From positions 62,001 through 126,000 of the forward strand of contig NZ_JABVCF010000014.1 of assembly GCF_014595955.1 (NCBI RefSeq): DNA of 64,000 nucleotides, written 5' to 3'. Below the pieces are notes generated by a model, which did no database searches, was not told the origin of the DNA, and was given only the letters and a program-made list of their open reading frames with translations. Each line of letters begins with the position of its first letter. Within the stretch, counting starts at the first letter, position 1. The DNA comes from Pseudaminobacter soli (ex Zhang et al. 2022) (GTDB lineage Bacteria > Pseudomonadota > Alphaproteobacteria > Rhizobiales > Rhizobiaceae). Shown here one piece after another: positions 1-9,051 of this stretch. A program made the translations under genes and the position numbers.

Positions 1-271
<271 letters not shown>

Positions 272-353
272 TCAGACAGGTCCCGTGAACGGACTGGATA
301 AAGTTGTTACAGAATATTAACAGAAGGAACGAATTGCCGCGGGGGAACGGTGC

Positions 354-1058
354 ATGCAACCAGGCTCGGCCCATATCGTCATCATCGAGGATGATCCGGT
401 CACGCGCCTGGCGCTCGCGGGATATTTCGAATCGTTCAGCTACCGCGTCAGCGAATGTTCGGGCGCCGAACAGGCCGAGAAAGTCCTCGCCCAGGACACT
501 GCCGACCTGCTGATCGTCGACATCAACCTTCCAGGGAAGGACGGGCTGGAGATCACGCGTGAGCAGCGGGCGCGCTCGGAGATCGGCATCATTCTGCTCT
601 CGGGGCGGACCGACGACGTCGACCGCATCGTGGGGCTGGAACTCGGGGCCGACGACTACGTTTGCAAGCCCTTCAATCGCCGGGAGTTGCTGGCCCGGGC
701 GAAGAACCTGTTGCGCAGGACAGCCGCGATGCGACAGTTCGCTCGCCGAACCGTGCACTTTGCAGGCTTCTCCTTCGATACAGCGTCACGCCAATTGATC
801 GGCCCGGAGGGCGAGGTGATCACGCTTACCCAAGCCGAGTTCAAGCTTCTGCGGGCGCTGGTTCTCAACCCCGGAATCATCATGGACCGAGACCGGCTTC
901 TCGCCACCTTCACCCACCGCCAGAACGGCACCAATTCGCGGACGATCGATGTGATGATCAAGCGGCTCCGCGCAAAGCTGGGCGACGACACTCGGGCCCC
1001 GAAAATAATCGAGACGTCGCACGGCGAGGGATATGTCTTCACAGCGCAGCTTAGCTAG
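354..1058 (+). CDS. torR: OmpR-family response regulator, TorR-like
   Basis: DNA-binding response regulator of 234 residues. The receiver domain (about 1-120) has acidic residues at 12-14, the phosphoacceptor Asp56 in LLIVDINLPGKDG, and Lys105 in KPF. The C-terminal OmpR-type winged helix covers about 135-232. The receiver resembles E. coli TorR closely (IVIIEDDPVTR; IGIILLSGRTDDVDRIVGLE). Its partner kinase and periplasmic binding protein are the next two genes. It probably receives phosphate from the TorS phosphorelay and controls genes for methylated-amine use, perhaps the divergent transporter. The start has a GGGGGAA ribosome site. Its stop overlaps the convergent torS stop by 4 bp. Confidence 0.88.
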   Translation: MQPGSAHIVIIEDDPVTRLALAGYFESFSYRVSECSGAEQAEKVLAQDTADLLIVDINLPGKDGLEITREQRARSEIGIILLSGRTDDVDRIVGLELGADDYVCKPFNRRELLARAKNLLRRTAAMRQFARRTVHFAGFSFDTASRQLIGPEGEVITLTQAEFKLLRALVLNPGIIMDRDRLLATFTHRQNGTNSRTIDVMIKRLRAKLGDDTRAPKIIETSHGEGYVFTAQLS

Positions 1059-3997
1059 CGAGTCGCATCCTCAACCAGTTGCCTCTCGGCGCAGTCGAGC
1101 GCGCGCTGAGCGACCAGTATGAGTTCAGGCAGGGCCGCAACTTCGCGCGCGACACCGTCACGGTCGCCGCTATCGGCGCTACGGCAAATCCGGCCCAGGT
1201 GCTCGACCAGATCGGGAAAATCGAAGTTGCCGATCGCGCCCTTCAGTTGATGCGCCCGGCGCGACAGGCGCGCCATGTCGCCGGCTGCCATTGCCGCGGC
1301 GATCGCCTCGCCCTCGGAGTCGAGGCGGCTCCGCATCAGCCGAACGAGGTTCAGCGTACGCTCGGGACCGAGGTCCTGAAGCGTCTGCAGCACTGCGTCG
1401 ACCGGCACCTCTTCCCCCGCAGAGGCGGCGATCCAGCGGGTCAACTCGGCTGCGAGCCTTTCCGGCTCTATCGGTTTCGGCACCACCGCGTTCATACCAG
1501 CCTGCAGGCAATTCGAAATGTCCTCCGGCTGGACGTGGGCCGACACGCCTATGATCGGAAGGCCGGATAGTCGCGCGTCCTCCATCGCGCGGATGCGCCG
1601 TGTCGCCTCGATCCCCGAAATGCCGGGCAAGTTCACGTCCATGAGTACGAGATCGAAATCCCTTTCGTTCAGCAGGACCAAGGCCTCCCCGCCGGTCCCG
1701 GCAACGGTTCCCCGCTGTCCCACGCTTTCCAGGTATGCAAGCACGACCTCCTGATTGACCGCGTGATCCTCGACGACCAGGATCGAAGCGCCCGTTGGAG
1801 GCAGGATCGGCGCGGACGGCTGGTCTGCTTCTTCGTCTCGGGACGCGACGGGAAGGCGGAGCGAGAGGGTGAACACCGACCCAACACCGGGCGTGCTTTC
1901 GACGGACAGGCTGCCGCCGATCAGTTTCGCCAGCCGGCGCGAGATGGTCAGACCGAGGCCCGTCCCGCCGTGGCTGCGGGCCGTGCTGTGGCTTTCCTGC
2001 TCGAAGGGCTCGAAGATCCGGCCCAGCGCCTCTGCCGAAATACCCCTGCCCGTATCCTCCACGATGAAGCGCTGGCCCCACCCCTCCCCCGCGGGTTCCG
2101 CCTCGGCGCGGATGGTGACGCGGCCGACATCGGTGAACTTGACCGCATTCGAAACGAGGTTGAACAGGATTTGCCGGATCTTGCCGATGTCTCCCTCATA
2201 GACGGGCAGCCGCGGGTCGAGGTCCTGGCAGATAAGGTCAAGTCCCTTCTCCTCGGCGACCGGGGCCATCAGCAGTGCGATATCATGCGTCACATCCCCC
2301 AGGCGGAAGCGCAGGACGTGCTGTTCGGCGAGGCCGCTCTCGAGCTTGGAGTAATCCAGGATGCTGTTGAGGATGCTCATCAGGCCCTTGCCGGAGGACA
2401 GCGCCGCTTCGAGTTGGGTCACTTGGCGTTCGGTCAGATTATCGCGCGACAGACTCCGCAGCATGCCGAGTACGCCATTCATCGGCGTGCGGATCTCATG
2501 GCTCATCATGGCGAGGAATTCCGATTTGGCACGGTCGGCGGCCTCCGCCCTGTGTCGTGCGGCGTCGTGCGCGGCGACCTCACCGCGAAGCTGTTCGGTC
2601 CGTTCATCGACCAACCGCTGCAACTCGCTGCGGTGCGCGCGCAGTTCGTCCAGATGGCGCTCCCGTTCCGACTGGAGTTCACGATTGGCGATGGCCTGTC
2701 GCCGGAATACCTCGACCGAGGCGGCCATGCGGGCGATCTCGTCGCTTCCCCCAGGTATCACAGGTGCGCCGAGGTCTCCCTCTGCCAGCCGGGTCATTGT
2801 TGCCGAGAGAGCGTCCAGCCGCCGCACGATATTGCCGCGGATGTAGGTCCAGATGACACCGAGCGAGACGATCAGCGCCAGGAGCGAGGCGGAGAGATAG
2901 AGCCGCTGCGTTGCGCGGATGGCCGCGTCGGCTGTTTCTCCGGCCAAAACGGCACTGGCCTGGATCCTGTCGGCCAGCGCCGCCGCCTCGACATCGAGCT
3001 TTGCCGCCGCCCGCTGGACTTCGCTCTGCGCAGCTTCGATTTGCCCGGTCAGGGTCAGGATCGACCCCGTCACCGCAAAGAGGTTCGCGGAGTTGGGAGA
3101 TGGAACCGGGCCAAGCCCGACCGTGCGCAGCAGTGAAAGTGCCCTCTGTGCACGGCTTGGGTCCTTCACTCCGGCCAAGCGGCGGGCCATGATCGCAGCG
3201 CGGCGCTCCAGTTCTTCGCGCAGCGAGGCGAGCGCCTCGGCCGTGCCTACGCTGGCCACCCGGTTGAGCAGAAGCCCCGTCTCCGATGCCTGCGCGCGCA
3301 ATTCGAACATCAGGCCCAGTTGAAAGAGATCGACCTCGATCAGCCAATCGAGTGCATCGAGCCGATCCGTGACGTCGCTCTCGGAACTCTCCTCCATTTC
3401 ATACAGATTCGAGATCATGGCCGAGGTACCCATCTGGGCGTTGGCGACCAGCGTGTCAGCGATGTCGGTCAGTTCCTTGGTCGCATCGATGCTCTGCTGA
3501 AGCCGCTCTTCTTGCCTCCGAATGAGGTGAAGCCGCTGGCGAACAAGCTGGTCGAGCCTCATGATCGCGGCACGAACCTCCTGCTCGGCTTTGAGGGCGC
3601 CCGCGACATCGCTCTGCGCACCCGTTTCATAGCGCCGAAGCCGCTCGCGCAAGGCATCCACTTTCGCGACGAGGTAGGCGGTCCGCTCCGACCGCGCAGC
3701 CTCGTTGCTGACGGAGGCAAGTTCCGGAGCTACGGCCACAAGGCGGCTCGTTTCGTCTGCAACGCCCCGCACCTCGGCAATTGCAGGAATGGCTTCAGTC
3801 ACCACAGCCGTCTGGTTGCGCGCGGCATCGCGCAACTGAAACCAGCCCAGCAGGCCGGAGCCGGCCGGAAACGCGACAATCACGAGGAAGGCGACGAGCA
3901 ACCTTCCCCCGAGACTCGACTTGAAGAAGATCTTCCGCAAACCTGTCCCCCATCGGCCCGGCGGGCCGCCAAGGCGGGGAAGGCTAGCATCATTCAT
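1055..3997 (-). CDS. torS: Hybrid sensor histidine kinase, TorS-like (HAMP, HisKA, HATPase, REC, HPT)
   Basis: Tripartite membrane kinase of about 980 residues; E. coli TorS has 914. In order: a first membrane segment (about 32-52), a long helical periplasmic sensor (about 55-365), a second membrane segment (about 366-386), HAMP, a HisKA domain with His500 (FLAMMSHEIRTPMNG), an HATPase domain with N, G1 and G2 boxes (about 600-715), a receiver with Asp787 (LVLMDVNLPG) and Lys841, and an HPT domain with His916 (RRAHQLKGAIG). This is the complete His-Asp-His relay expected to feed TorR. The ATG at 3997 overlaps the torT start codon on the other strand. A TTG about 20 codons further in, behind GGGGGACAGG, is an alternative start. 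The periplasmic domain probably binds TorT. Confidence 0.85.
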   Translation of the reverse strand: MNDASLPRLGGPPGRWGTGLRKIFFKSSLGGRLLVAFLVIVAFPAGSGLLGWFQLRDAARNQTAVVTEAIPAIAEVRGVADETSRLVAVAPELASVSNEAARSERTAYLVAKVDALRERLRRYETGAQSDVAGALKAEQEVRAAIMRLDQLVRQRLHLIRRQEERLQQSIDATKELTDIADTLVANAQMGTSAMISNLYEMEESSESDVTDRLDALDWLIEVDLFQLGLMFELRAQASETGLLLNRVASVGTAEALASLREELERRAAIMARRLAGVKDPSRAQRALSLLRTVGLGPVPSPNSANLFAVTGSILTLTGQIEAAQSEVQRAAAKLDVEAAALADRIQASAVLAGETADAAIRATQRLYLSASLLALIVSLGVIWTYIRGNIVRRLDALSATMTRLAEGDLGAPVIPGGSDEIARMAASVEVFRRQAIANRELQSERERHLDELRAHRSELQRLVDERTEQLRGEVAAHDAARHRAEAADRAKSEFLAMMSHEIRTPMNGVLGMLRSLSRDNLTERQVTQLEAALSSGKGLMSILNSILDYSKLESGLAEQHVLRFRLGDVTHDIALLMAPVAEEKGLDLICQDLDPRLPVYEGDIGKIRQILFNLVSNAVKFTDVGRVTIRAEAEPAGEGWGQRFIVEDTGRGISAEALGRIFEPFEQESHSTARSHGGTGLGLTISRRLAKLIGGSLSVESTPGVGSVFTLSLRLPVASRDEEADQPSAPILPPTGASILVVEDHAVNQEVVLAYLESVGQRGTVAGTGGEALVLLNERDFDLVLMDVNLPGISGIEATRRIRAMEDARLSGLPIIGVSAHVQPEDISNCLQAGMNAVVPKPIEPERLAAELTRWIAASAGEEVPVDAVLQTLQDLGPERTLNLVRLMRSRLDSEGEAIAAAMAAGDMARLSRRAHQLKGAIGNFDFPDLVEHLGRICRSADSGDRDGVAREVAALPELILVAQRALDCAERQLVEDATR

Positions 3998-5075
3998 GTC
4001 CGCACTGTCCAGACTAGTATCGGCGCTTCTGCTTGTTGCCCTGATGTTTCCCGCCGAAGTGGCCCGAACGGATGAGACCTGGGCGCTGGAAGCGCGCTCG
4101 GTCGCCTTCGACGACGCCAGCATCGGGCTATCGATCGCGTACCATCCGCTTGAGCGCGCCTCCCGTCCCTGGAAGCTCTGCATCCTCTATCCTCACCTCA
4201 AGGACGCATACTGGCTCAGCGTCAATTACGGCATGGTCCGAGAAGCCGAGCGGCTGGGCGTCTCCTTCGAACTCTTTGAGGCGGGCGGCTACCCCAACCT
4301 CCTGCGGCAGAAGGAGCAGTTGGCGGCCTGCGGCGCACGTGATTTTGACGCGGTGATCCTCGGGACCGTCTCCTTCGACGGGCTGACGCCAACAGTCGAA
4401 GAGGTTGCGCGCCGCAAGCCTGTCATCGCCACCGTGAACGACATCGAGGATCGCGGCATCAGTGCAAAGGCGAGCGTGCCCTGGCGAGAGATGGGTCGTG
4501 CGGCAGGGCGCGCCATTGCGGACCGGCACCCGAAGGGCTCGGCACCCGTCCGGGTCGCTTGGTTTCCGGGACCGAAGGGCGCAGGCTGGGTGCGCTTCGT
4601 CGAACAGGGCTTTTACGAGGCGATAGCGCGAAGCTCGGCCAAGATCGTCGCGGTGCGCTTCGGAGATACCGGCGTCGAACAGCAGGTCCTGCTCGTCGAG
4701 GACGTGCTCGACACCATGACCCATCTCGACTACCTGGTCGGCAGCGGTCCAATGGCAGAAGCTGCGATATCGCTTCTGCGCGCCCGCGACCTGTCGGATC
4801 GGATCGGGGTCGTTTCAACCTATATGAGCCATGGGGTCTATCGCGGCATCAAGCGCGGCCGCGTCCTCGCCGCTCCGACTGACTTTCCTGTTCGGCAAGG
4901 AGCGCTATCCATCGAAATGGCGGTACGCGTGCTCGAAGGAAGACTGGAAGTACCTCACGCTGGACCTCAGATCGTCACGATAAAACGCGGAAACATAAAC
5001 CTTATCGGCCCGACCGAATCGCTCGCACCGGCCAGTTTCAACGCCGTTTTCGCTGTTGAGGACAGATCGAAGTGA
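3996..5075 (+). CDS. torT: Periplasmic binding protein of the TMAO sensory system, TorT-like
   Basis: Periplasmic protein of 359 residues with the type I (LacI/ribose-binding) fold. The signal peptide is about residues 1-24 (LVSALLLVALMFPAEVA). The stretches CILYPHLKDAYWLSVNYGMV and FELFEAGGYPNL match TorT, and GVVSTYMSHGVYRGIKRGRV near the C-terminus is also TorT-like. In E. coli, TorT binds TMAO and modulates TorS. Start choice: the ATG at 3996 gives a clean signal peptide, with GGGGAAGG 12 nt upstream; an upstream in-frame ATG at 3921 would add a basic, Pro-rich leader. The start overlaps the torS start codon on the opposite strand. The true ligand (TMAO or a relative) is inferred. Confidence 0.85.
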   Translation: MSALSRLVSALLLVALMFPAEVARTDETWALEARSVAFDDASIGLSIAYHPLERASRPWKLCILYPHLKDAYWLSVNYGMVREAERLGVSFELFEAGGYPNLLRQKEQLAACGARDFDAVILGTVSFDGLTPTVEEVARRKPVIATVNDIEDRGISAKASVPWREMGRAAGRAIADRHPKGSAPVRVAWFPGPKGAGWVRFVEQGFYEAIARSSAKIVAVRFGDTGVEQQVLLVEDVLDTMTHLDYLVGSGPMAEAAISLLRARDLSDRIGVVSTYMSHGVYRGIKRGRVLAAPTDFPVRQGALSIEMAVRVLEGRLEVPHAGPQIVTIKRGNINLIGPTESLAPASFNAVFAVEDRSK

Positions 5076-5497
5076 GCTGTCGGCGGGATGGGGTATAGCG
5101 CGCGGTGATCAGGCCGAGGCCCAACGCGCGGTCGATACTTTCCCGTTTTTCCTTCTGAGACGCTTCTTCCGCGTCGGGCGTGCGGTTCATGGGCGCCATT
5201 CCGCGTCGTCCTCACGCTCCCGCCAACTTGGCATCGATGAGCGGGTCGGGAGTTGTGCTGGTACGCATTCCGGCAGTCCAGTCAGAACACGACGCGATCT
5301 GGCCCGTTCCGCAGGTCTCCCGGAACGCCGGCCCGCTGCGGGCGTTGACAACGACCGCAGTGACGGAGGCCATGATCAGAAAGGTTCGGCCGCTCGAGCG
5401 GCGCTTTCTTTTGTCTATGGCTAAACAGCGAAAGCTGCAGATTGGTCGGTGCCTGTGCCCGCCCGGGCCGCGCCGTAGAACTGCAAAGGCAAAATCC
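5076..5497. other. Intergenic region between torT and the M20 amidohydrolase, with a terminator-like hairpin
   Basis: No convincing gene is seen on the plus strand. At 5378-5409 there is a hairpin with outer arms AGAAAG/CTTTCT and an inner stem GCCGC-TCGA-GCGGC, followed by TTTTGTCT. It looks like a rho-independent terminator reading rightward, either for a long torT 3' end or for an unseen small RNA. On the minus strand, two 53-codon open frames (5212-5373 and 5038-5199) lie end to end. Their ribosome sites are weak and the second overlaps the torT 3' end, so they are noted only as possibilities. Confidence 0.35.
5378..5417 (+). terminator. Probable rho-independent terminator
   Basis: Imperfect hairpin (outer 6-bp arms, inner 5-bp GC stem with TCGA loop) followed directly by a T-rich run on the plus strand. 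It lies about 300 bp after the torT stop and 80 bp before the amidohydrolase start. Confidence 0.45.
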
Positions 5498-6769
5498 ATG
5501 AACACGTCTCACCCCAATTCGGCAGACCCGGTTCTGTCGAAGCTCGATGGCCTGCTGCCGGACCTCGAAGCGCTCTACAAGGACGTGCATTCGCATCCTG
5601 AGCTCTCCATGCAGGAGAACAGGACCGCAGGTTTAGCGGCGGACCGTCTGCGCGCCGCCGGCTACGAAGTGACCACCGGAGTGGGCAAGACCGGTGTCGT
5701 CGGCCTGCTGCGCAATGGCGATGGCCCCACGATCATGCTGCGCGCCGACATGGATGCGCTTCCCATCGAGGAAGCCACCGGCCTGCCCTATGCCAGCAAG
5801 GTGAAGTCGAAAGATCGCGACGGGAAGACGGTGCCTGTGGGGCACATGTGCGGCCACGATATGCACGTCGCCTGGCTCGTCGGCGCGACCAACCTGCTCG
5901 CGCAAGCACGCGAAGCGTGGCACGGAACACTGATGGCGGTCTTCCAGCCGGGTGAAGAAACCGCGCAAGGCGCTCGGGCGATGATCGACGATCACCTGTT
6001 GGATCGTTTTCCCAAGCCGGCGGTCGTCCTCGGCCAGCACGTCATGGTCGGATCGGCCGGGAACATCGCCGGCAGCGCGGGCCCGATCACCTCGGCCGCG
6101 GACAGTCTGCAGATTCGCCTGTTCGGCCGCGGTGCCCATGGTTCCATGCCGCAGGCCAGCATCGATCCCGTCGTCATGGCAGCGGCAACGGTCATGCGGC
6201 TTCAGGGCATCGTTTCGCGCGAGGTCGCCGCGACCGAGTCGGCCGTGGTCACCATCGGCGTCCTGCAGGCCGGCACAAAGGAGAACGTCATACCGGACGA
6301 GGCGCTCATCAAGCTCAATGTCCGGACATTCGATGCGGGGGTCCGCAAGCGGGTACTCGCCGCCATCGATCGGATCGTGAAGGCCGAAGCCGAGGCGTCG
6401 GGGGCACCGCGGCCGCCGGAGATCACTCCCCTCGATCAGTATCCCCTCAACGTCAACGACAAGCAGGCGAGCGACCGCGTGGCGGCCGCATTCCGCGACT
6501 ATTTCGGGGCTGACCGCGTCGTCCACACGGGACCCGCTCCGGCAAGCGAAGACTTCGGATGTTTTGGAACCGCGTGGGAAGTCCCTTCGGTGTTCTGGTT
6601 CGTCGGTGGAACGGATCCCGACACTTACGCGAAGGCCAAGCAAGCGGGCCGCCTCAACGACCTTCCTGTCAACCACAGCCCGCGCTTCGCGCCGGTCCTT
6701 CACCCAACTCTGGAGACGGGGGTGGAGACAATGGTCGTAGCCGCGCGGGCCTGGCTGTCGGCGGCATAG
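5498..6769 (+). CDS. M20-family amidohydrolase (HipO/IAMA type)
   Basis: Zinc-type amidohydrolase of 423 residues, probably releasing free amino acids from N-acyl or hippurate-like amides in the cytosol. The M20D signature is clear: MLRADMDALPIEE, then GHMCGHDMHVAWLVG with metal-binding Cys/His residues, FQPGEE for the catalytic Glu, the dimerisation lid around RGAHGSMPQ, and PASEDFG near the C-terminus. No signal peptide is seen from the ATG at 5498, which has AAAGGC upstream. A longer open frame exists upstream, but it runs through the terminator-like hairpin and reads as noncoding. It stands alone, so the substrate is not given by context; auxin-conjugate or N-acyl amino acid hydrolysis are both possible. 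Confidence 0.9.
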   Translation: MNTSHPNSADPVLSKLDGLLPDLEALYKDVHSHPELSMQENRTAGLAADRLRAAGYEVTTGVGKTGVVGLLRNGDGPTIMLRADMDALPIEEATGLPYASKVKSKDRDGKTVPVGHMCGHDMHVAWLVGATNLLAQAREAWHGTLMAVFQPGEETAQGARAMIDDHLLDRFPKPAVVLGQHVMVGSAGNIAGSAGPITSAADSLQIRLFGRGAHGSMPQASIDPVVMAAATVMRLQGIVSREVAATESAVVTIGVLQAGTKENVIPDEALIKLNVRTFDAGVRKRVLAAIDRIVKAEAEASGAPRPPEITPLDQYPLNVNDKQASDRVAAAFRDYFGADRVVHTGPAPASEDFGCFGTAWEVPSVFWFVGGTDPDTYAKAKQAGRLNDLPVNHSPRFAPVLHPTLETGVETMVVAARAWLSAA

Positions 6770-6840
6770 GCGACTGACTGGTCGATCGCTCCCGGGGCGC
6801 ATAGAGTGAGCCTTCGTCCTGCCTGGGGTCGGCCGCTGCG

Positions 6841-7470
6841 ATGACCACATTCCTGTTGGTGCTCGACCTTCTCGGCACCTTTGTATTCGCGCTCAGCGGC
6901 GCCAGCGCCGGCGTGAAGAGCCGCCTCGACCTATTTGGGGTCTTGGTGCTGTCGTTCGTTGCAGGAAACTTCGGCGGCATCACGCGCGACATCATGATCG
7001 GCGCTGTCCCGCCCGCAGCGATCAGCGACTGGCGCTACCTTGGCGTGTCCCTCCTGGCAGGTGTGGCTACCTTTCTATGGTTCACCAGGATCGACCGGGT
7101 ACAAAGCGCAGTCCTTCTGTTCGACGCTGGGGGGCTGGCGCTGTTCGCCGTCTCCGGCGCGAGCAAGGCGCTTGCCTTCGGCCTTAATCCGATAGCCGCC
7201 GCCCTGCTCGGCATGTTGACTGGGATCGGCGGCGGCATGGTGCGTGATGTGCTCGTCGCCGAGATACCAACGGTGCTGCGCGCCGACCTTTACGCGGTGG
7301 CCGCATTGGCCGGCGCCGCGGTGGTCGTCGCAGGCAACCTGCTGCACCTCCCCTCGGGCGCAGCAGCGATCGCCGGCGCGGCGCTCTGCTTCGGACTTCG
7401 CTTGACGGCTATCCGGCGCGGCTGGCAACTCCCCGTCGCAAGTCCGAGCGAAAAGGACGATCAGCGCTGA
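6841..7470 (+). CDS. Trimeric intracellular cation channel family (UPF0126/YadS-like) membrane protein
   Basis: Hydrophobic protein of 209 residues with about seven membrane segments arranged as two similar halves. Each half has the UPF0126 glycine pattern: FVFALSGASAGVKSRLDLFG then GNFGGITRDIMIG in the first, LFAVSGASKALAFG then GIGGGMVRDVLVAEIP in the second. Bacterial members are related to animal TRIC channels, and some have been linked to small-molecule or glycine transport. The family length (about 200) fits. It starts at ATG 6841, 71 bp after the amidohydrolase, and converges with the next gene. Physiological role unknown. Confidence 0.88.
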   Translation: MTTFLLVLDLLGTFVFALSGASAGVKSRLDLFGVLVLSFVAGNFGGITRDIMIGAVPPAAISDWRYLGVSLLAGVATFLWFTRIDRVQSAVLLFDAGGLALFAVSGASKALAFGLNPIAAALLGMLTGIGGGMVRDVLVAEIPTVLRADLYAVAALAGAAVVVAGNLLHLPSGAAAIAGAALCFGLRLTAIRRGWQLPVASPSEKDDQR

Positions 7471-7495
7471 CGCAGCCTGCGCGTCGAGAGGGAGT

Positions 7496-8848
7496 CTATT
7501 GCTTTTGCGGCGCCACCCGGAAAATCGTGCCGTTGGCATCGTCACTGACCAGCAGAGCGCCGTCCTGTGTCACCGCGATGCCGGCCGGTCGGCCCCAAAC
7601 TCTCTCCTTGTCCAGCACGAATCCGGTCATGAAGTCTTCGTACACGCCGGTCGGCTTGCCGTCCTTCATGCGGGCACGGATCACCTTGTATCCGGTCCTT
7701 TCTTCCCGATTCCACGACCCGTGCATGGTCGCGAAAGCATCGCCGCGGTACTCCGCCGGAAACGCATCCTTGTCGTAGAAGACAAGCTGCAGGGTCGATG
7801 AATGGGCCTGGAGCAAGACGTCCGGCACGATCACCTTGTCCTTGAGATCGGGTCGCTCACCGGCATGCGCCGGGTCCTCGTTGCCACCAGTGTAGTACCA
7901 GGGCCAGCCGTAGAACCCGTGCTCCTGCACGGTGGTCAGGAAATCCGGAACCAGGTTGGGGCCGAGGTGGTCGCGTTCGTTGCCCGTGCACCACAAGGTG
8001 TTGGCCCCGGGCTGCATGGCCATGCCGGAGCAATTGCGAAGGCCGGTCGCAAAATTGCGGACCTTCTCGCCCTCAGCATCGAATGCGCGCACCACGGCCC
8101 GGTTCTCCTCATCGCCCCAGGCCGCACCTACCCCGTGCGTCTTCTCGAATGCCTTGATCTCCTCTGCTGACTTCTGCGGCATCCCGGCGGCGACATTTGA
8201 AGACGAGCCGATCGAGACGAACAGGCGTTGGCCGTCCGGCGAGACCGCCAAGTCGCGCGTCCAGTGCCGCTGGGTAGGGATGTCCGCGATGATGACCTCG
8301 GCCGGCCCGCTCGCCTTGCGGTCGCCAGCCTTGTATGGGTAGCGAACGACCTGGTTGGCCGCCGCCACATACACGTATCGCGGTTCGGCCGGCGGATGGA
8401 ACGCGATGCCGAAAGGCTTCTCCAGCCCCTCGGCGAAGACCTCGGATGTCGCCGGGGCGCCTCCAGCCGCGTCGGCGGCCAAGACCAGTACGCGTCCGCT
8501 TCCGCTTTCCGCCACGAAGATGTCGCCATTCGGGGCGGTCCGGAGGACGCGAGGCTTGTTCAGGCCGGTGGCGAACACTTGCACCGCGAAGCCGGCCGGC
8601 ACATCCGGCATCTTGCCTTGCGGCGCCTCGACGACCTTCGCCGCGTTCTCAAAATCCGGAGCCTCCGGATCGTTCTCAGTGAGAGTCGGCGCCGGCAGGT
8701 CGGCAGGTTTGATGTGCCGGCTTACACCGGGCGCGTCAGTTTCCCAGGTGCCGAACGCATCGGCTCCGGTGCGCACCTCCTGGGCGTGCACCAATGCCAC
8801 CGAAGCGAGTGCCAACGGGAGACTCATCATGACAATCCGGGCCCGCAT
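7496..8848 (-). CDS. Sorbosone dehydrogenase family (PQQ-type beta-propeller) secreted protein
   Basis: Exported protein of 450 residues with a signal peptide (MRARIVMMSLPLALASVALVHA) and a six-bladed propeller of the GSDH/sorbosone dehydrogenase family. Recognisable pieces are GFAVQVFATGLNKPRVLRTA near residue 105, NGDIFVAESGSGRV, AVSPDGQRLFVSIGSSSN, a GLRNCSG stretch, and the C-terminal RPAGIAVTQDGALLVSDD. These enzymes oxidise aldoses or similar sugars in the periplasm using PQQ. A GAGGAGG ribosome site precedes the ATG. No electron-acceptor cytochrome is adjacent. The N-terminal hundred residues before the propeller are less typical. Confidence 0.85.
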   Translation of the reverse strand: MRARIVMMSLPLALASVALVHAQEVRTGADAFGTWETDAPGVSRHIKPADLPAPTLTENDPEAPDFENAAKVVEAPQGKMPDVPAGFAVQVFATGLNKPRVLRTAPNGDIFVAESGSGRVLVLAADAAGGAPATSEVFAEGLEKPFGIAFHPPAEPRYVYVAAANQVVRYPYKAGDRKASGPAEVIIADIPTQRHWTRDLAVSPDGQRLFVSIGSSSNVAAGMPQKSAEEIKAFEKTHGVGAAWGDEENRAVVRAFDAEGEKVRNFATGLRNCSGMAMQPGANTLWCTGNERDHLGPNLVPDFLTTVQEHGFYGWPWYYTGGNEDPAHAGERPDLKDKVIVPDVLLQAHSSTLQLVFYDKDAFPAEYRGDAFATMHGSWNREERTGYKVIRARMKDGKPTGVYEDFMTGFVLDKERVWGRPAGIAVTQDGALLVSDDANGTIFRVAPQKQ

Positions 8849-9051
8849 AGGGTTCCTCCTCTAGGATGCTTAGCCGCCCACGCGCCGTAGGCGCTCCCAA
8901 TCGCTGCCCGCGCCGAAAGGTTCCCGAGGAGACAGCAACGTTGAGCGAGCAACGCGCCTCAAGAAATCCGAGGAACCTGTGGAACGGCCCTATGAAAAGT
9001 GCATAGTCGGACCGGGGTGGGCCGACCGCGTGCGAACGAAAGGATCGTCCC

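Noticed and set aside
1763-3136. 457-codon plus-strand open frame inside torS
   Set aside because: It is the antisense shadow of a well-defined kinase; the composition (Arg/Gln/Asp-rich) is that of GC-rich antisense frames and there is no ribosome site.
5633-6850. 405-codon minus-strand frame opposite the M20 amidohydrolase
   Set aside because: The amidohydrolase motifs are unambiguous on the plus strand; the antisense product is Arg/His/Asp-rich and has no recognisable domain.
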